In this document: positions 4,885-5,878 of the stretch, piece after piece
How the letters are laid out: each line of letters opens with the position of its first letter
How positions within the stretch are numbered: the first letter of the stretch is position 1
Assembly: GCA_002455915.1 (NCBI GenBank)
Contig: DKLU01000054.1
Coordinates: forward strand, 11,538 to 17,415
Length of the DNA: 5,878 nt
Direction of reading: 5' to 3'
Origin: Chryseobacterium sp. UBA6632
GTDB taxonomy: Bacteria > Bacteroidota > Bacteroidia > Flavobacteriales > Weeksellaceae
Program-made: the position numbers and the translations under genes
Notes under the pieces: generated by a model
Told to the model about the DNA's origin: nothing
Seen by the model: the letters and a program-made list of their open reading frames with translations, nothing else
The model's database searches: none

Positions 4885-5190
4885 TTATACTATTTCGCTT
4901 GTTAATTCTCTTGAAATAAGTCTTTCATGCATAGGTTTCAAAACATCTAAAGAGCCTGTTTTTACTGTGCATTTGCCTTTATAATGCACCAACATGGTAC
5001 ACTGCTCGGCCTGTTCTAATGTATGCTTGCAAATTTCGATCAGACAATCGATCACAAAATCAAAAGTATGAATATCGTCATTATGCAACACCAATTTATA
5101 CACTTCATCCGTATCGTCAAGCACCAACACTTCTTCTTCATACTGACGTTTCGGATTGTCGTAATCTTTTATACTGTTATAAAAAATCAT
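4885..5190 (-). CDS. clpS: ATP-dependent Clp protease adaptor ClpS
   Basis: Cytoplasmic adaptor that binds the N-terminal domain of ClpA/ClpC and delivers substrates with N-degron residues to the Clp protease. The 101-residue protein has a polar N-terminal extension (1-28) and then the ClpS fold: YKLVLHNDDIHTFDFVIDCL (31-50), LEQAEQCTMLVHYKGKC (58-74) and a C-terminal helix to residue 101. The substrate-pocket residues known from E. coli ClpS are represented by Asn37-Asp38-Asp39 and His69, so N-degron binding looks retained. ATG 5190 lies 14 bp after the stop of the upstream hemolysin-family gene, and the gap is A-rich (AAGAATTAAGAAAA) as usual in this phylum, so the two are probably co-transcribed. 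A strong terminator follows at once. Confidence 0.92.
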   Translation of the reverse strand: MIFYNSIKDYDNPKRQYEEEVLVLDDTDEVYKLVLHNDDIHTFDFVIDCLIEICKHTLEQAEQCTMLVHYKGKCTVKTGSLDVLKPMHERLISRELTSEIV

Positions 5191-5204
5191 TTTTCTTAAT
5201 TCTT

Positions 5205-5878
5205 TTAAACTTCGCCTATTTTTTCGGCTAAATCATTGATATTATTTGGTGCTTCGTACACCAATTCCACAAGCTCAACGCTTTTATTATTCATTTTCAA
5301 GATCTTGAAATGATAATTTTCCATGTCAAACTCCTGATTTTCTTCAGGAATATCTTCCAACGCGTGAAGAATAAATCCGGCTAATGAATTGTACTCACTT
5401 TCCTCTGAAAGCGGTAATTTTTTAGGTAAAAATTCGTTAATCTCATCCAAAGGCTGAGTTGCCTGTACCCAATAGGTATTTTCGGCAATCTTATCAACAA
5501 TTTTCTCTTCATCGTCTTCTTCATCCTGAATTTCACCTACCAATTCCTCTAAAATATCTTCAAGAGTAATTATCCCTTCCGTTCCACCAAATTCATCAAT
5601 AACAATCGCTAAATGCTGCTTCTTCTGCTGGAAAATCTTCAATAGATCCGAGATTTTTTTACTTCCAACTACGAAAAAGGCATCACGCATCAGTTCTTTA
5701 AGATCTTCGTGATTCAGTTCACCCTTTCTCTTTACAAATTCTCTAATGATCTCTTTCGTGTATAAAATACCAATCACATTATCGATAGAATCTACGTATA
5801 CCGGAATACGGGAATATCCGCTCTCCATGATTTTGTTGATAATCTCATTGATATCTTCTTCAAAATCGATTGATGTAA
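5205..5878 (-). CDS. Hemolysin-family CNNM/CorC-type membrane protein, C-terminal part
   Basis: The gene is cut by the right window edge; the frame is open to 5876 and adds TSIDFEEDINEIINKI before the internal Met at 5828, so that Met is not the start. The 223 visible residues contain a CBS pair: the first CBS includes SGYSRIPVYVDSIDNVIGILYTKEI (about 19-43) and the second the family signature IDEFGGTEGIITLEDILEELVGEI (about 93-116). An acidic linker and a CorC_HlyC domain (about 125-210) follow. The N-terminal CNNM (DUF21) membrane domain should lie outside the window. Family members are linked to divalent cation (Mg2+/Co2+) transport; GldE of gliding bacteria shares this architecture. I did not call it gldE because gldD is not next to it and paralogues are common. 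It leads into clpS after 14 bp. Confidence 0.88.
   Translation of the reverse strand, partial: TSIDFEEDINEIINKIMESGYSRIPVYVDSIDNVIGILYTKEIIREFVKRKGELNHEDLKELMRDAFFVVGSKKISDLLKIFQQKKQHLAIVIDEFGGTEGIITLEDILEELVGEIQDEEDDEEKIVDKIAENTYWVQATQPLDEINEFLPKKLPLSEESEYNSLAGFILHALEDIPEENQEFDMENYHFKILKMNNKSVELVELVYEAPNNINDLAEKIGEV

Noticed and set aside
5205..5828. Complete short CBS protein starting at Met 5828
   Set aside because: The frame stays open to the window edge with family-consistent sequence upstream, so the Met is internal to a truncated gene.
1..5878. tRNA, rRNA or CRISPR array
   Set aside because: No cloverleaf-like sequence, rRNA segment or regularly spaced repeats with spacers were seen on either strand.

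Overview
The window is AT-rich and almost entirely coded on the minus strand. Protein families, A-rich leaders without Shine-Dalgarno sites and TAnnTTTG-type promoters all point to a member of Bacteroidota, class Flavobacteriia. The intergenic repeat vocabulary looks to me like Chryseobacterium or a relative (Weeksellaceae); the genus is inferred from recall, not from a search.

Layout in the direction of transcription (right to left). (1) 5878-4885: the C-terminal part of a CNNM/CorC-type hemolysin-family membrane protein (CBS pair plus CorC_HlyC domain, cut by the window edge), followed after 14 bp by clpS and a clear intrinsic terminator. (2) 4882-4534: a 350-bp gene-free stretch holding the udk promoter and a degenerate intergenic repeat. 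(3) 4533-3561: udk (uridine kinase), then an FtsB/DivIC-like cell-division protein whose start lies 1 nt after the udk stop. (4) 3560-3414: a spacer of degenerate short words. (5) 3413-2262: the methylmalonyl-CoA mutase small subunit. (6) 2247-1776: a compact unit with 20-bp near-perfect inverted repeats at both ends and one GxxExxY (PD-(D/E)XK-like) gene inside, broken by a one-base deletion in a T5 run. (7) 1790-642: a SAM methyltransferase with a THUMP-like C-terminus, whose only good start codon (GTG) lies inside the left inverted repeat. (8) 641-230: a small Ala/Glu/His-rich lipoprotein with its own promoter and terminator. (9) 175-1: repeat-rich non-coding DNA with a 15-bp-stem hairpin element and a perfect 18-bp palindrome followed by a T-run.

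Most genes are ordinary housekeeping genes: pyrimidine salvage, division, N-degron proteolysis, propionyl/methylmalonyl-CoA metabolism and RNA modification. The part most worth a second look is the inverted-repeat-bounded GxxExxY unit between mutA and the methyltransferase. It looks like a small dispersed or mobilisable cassette that separated two genes and now supplies the start codon of one of them.
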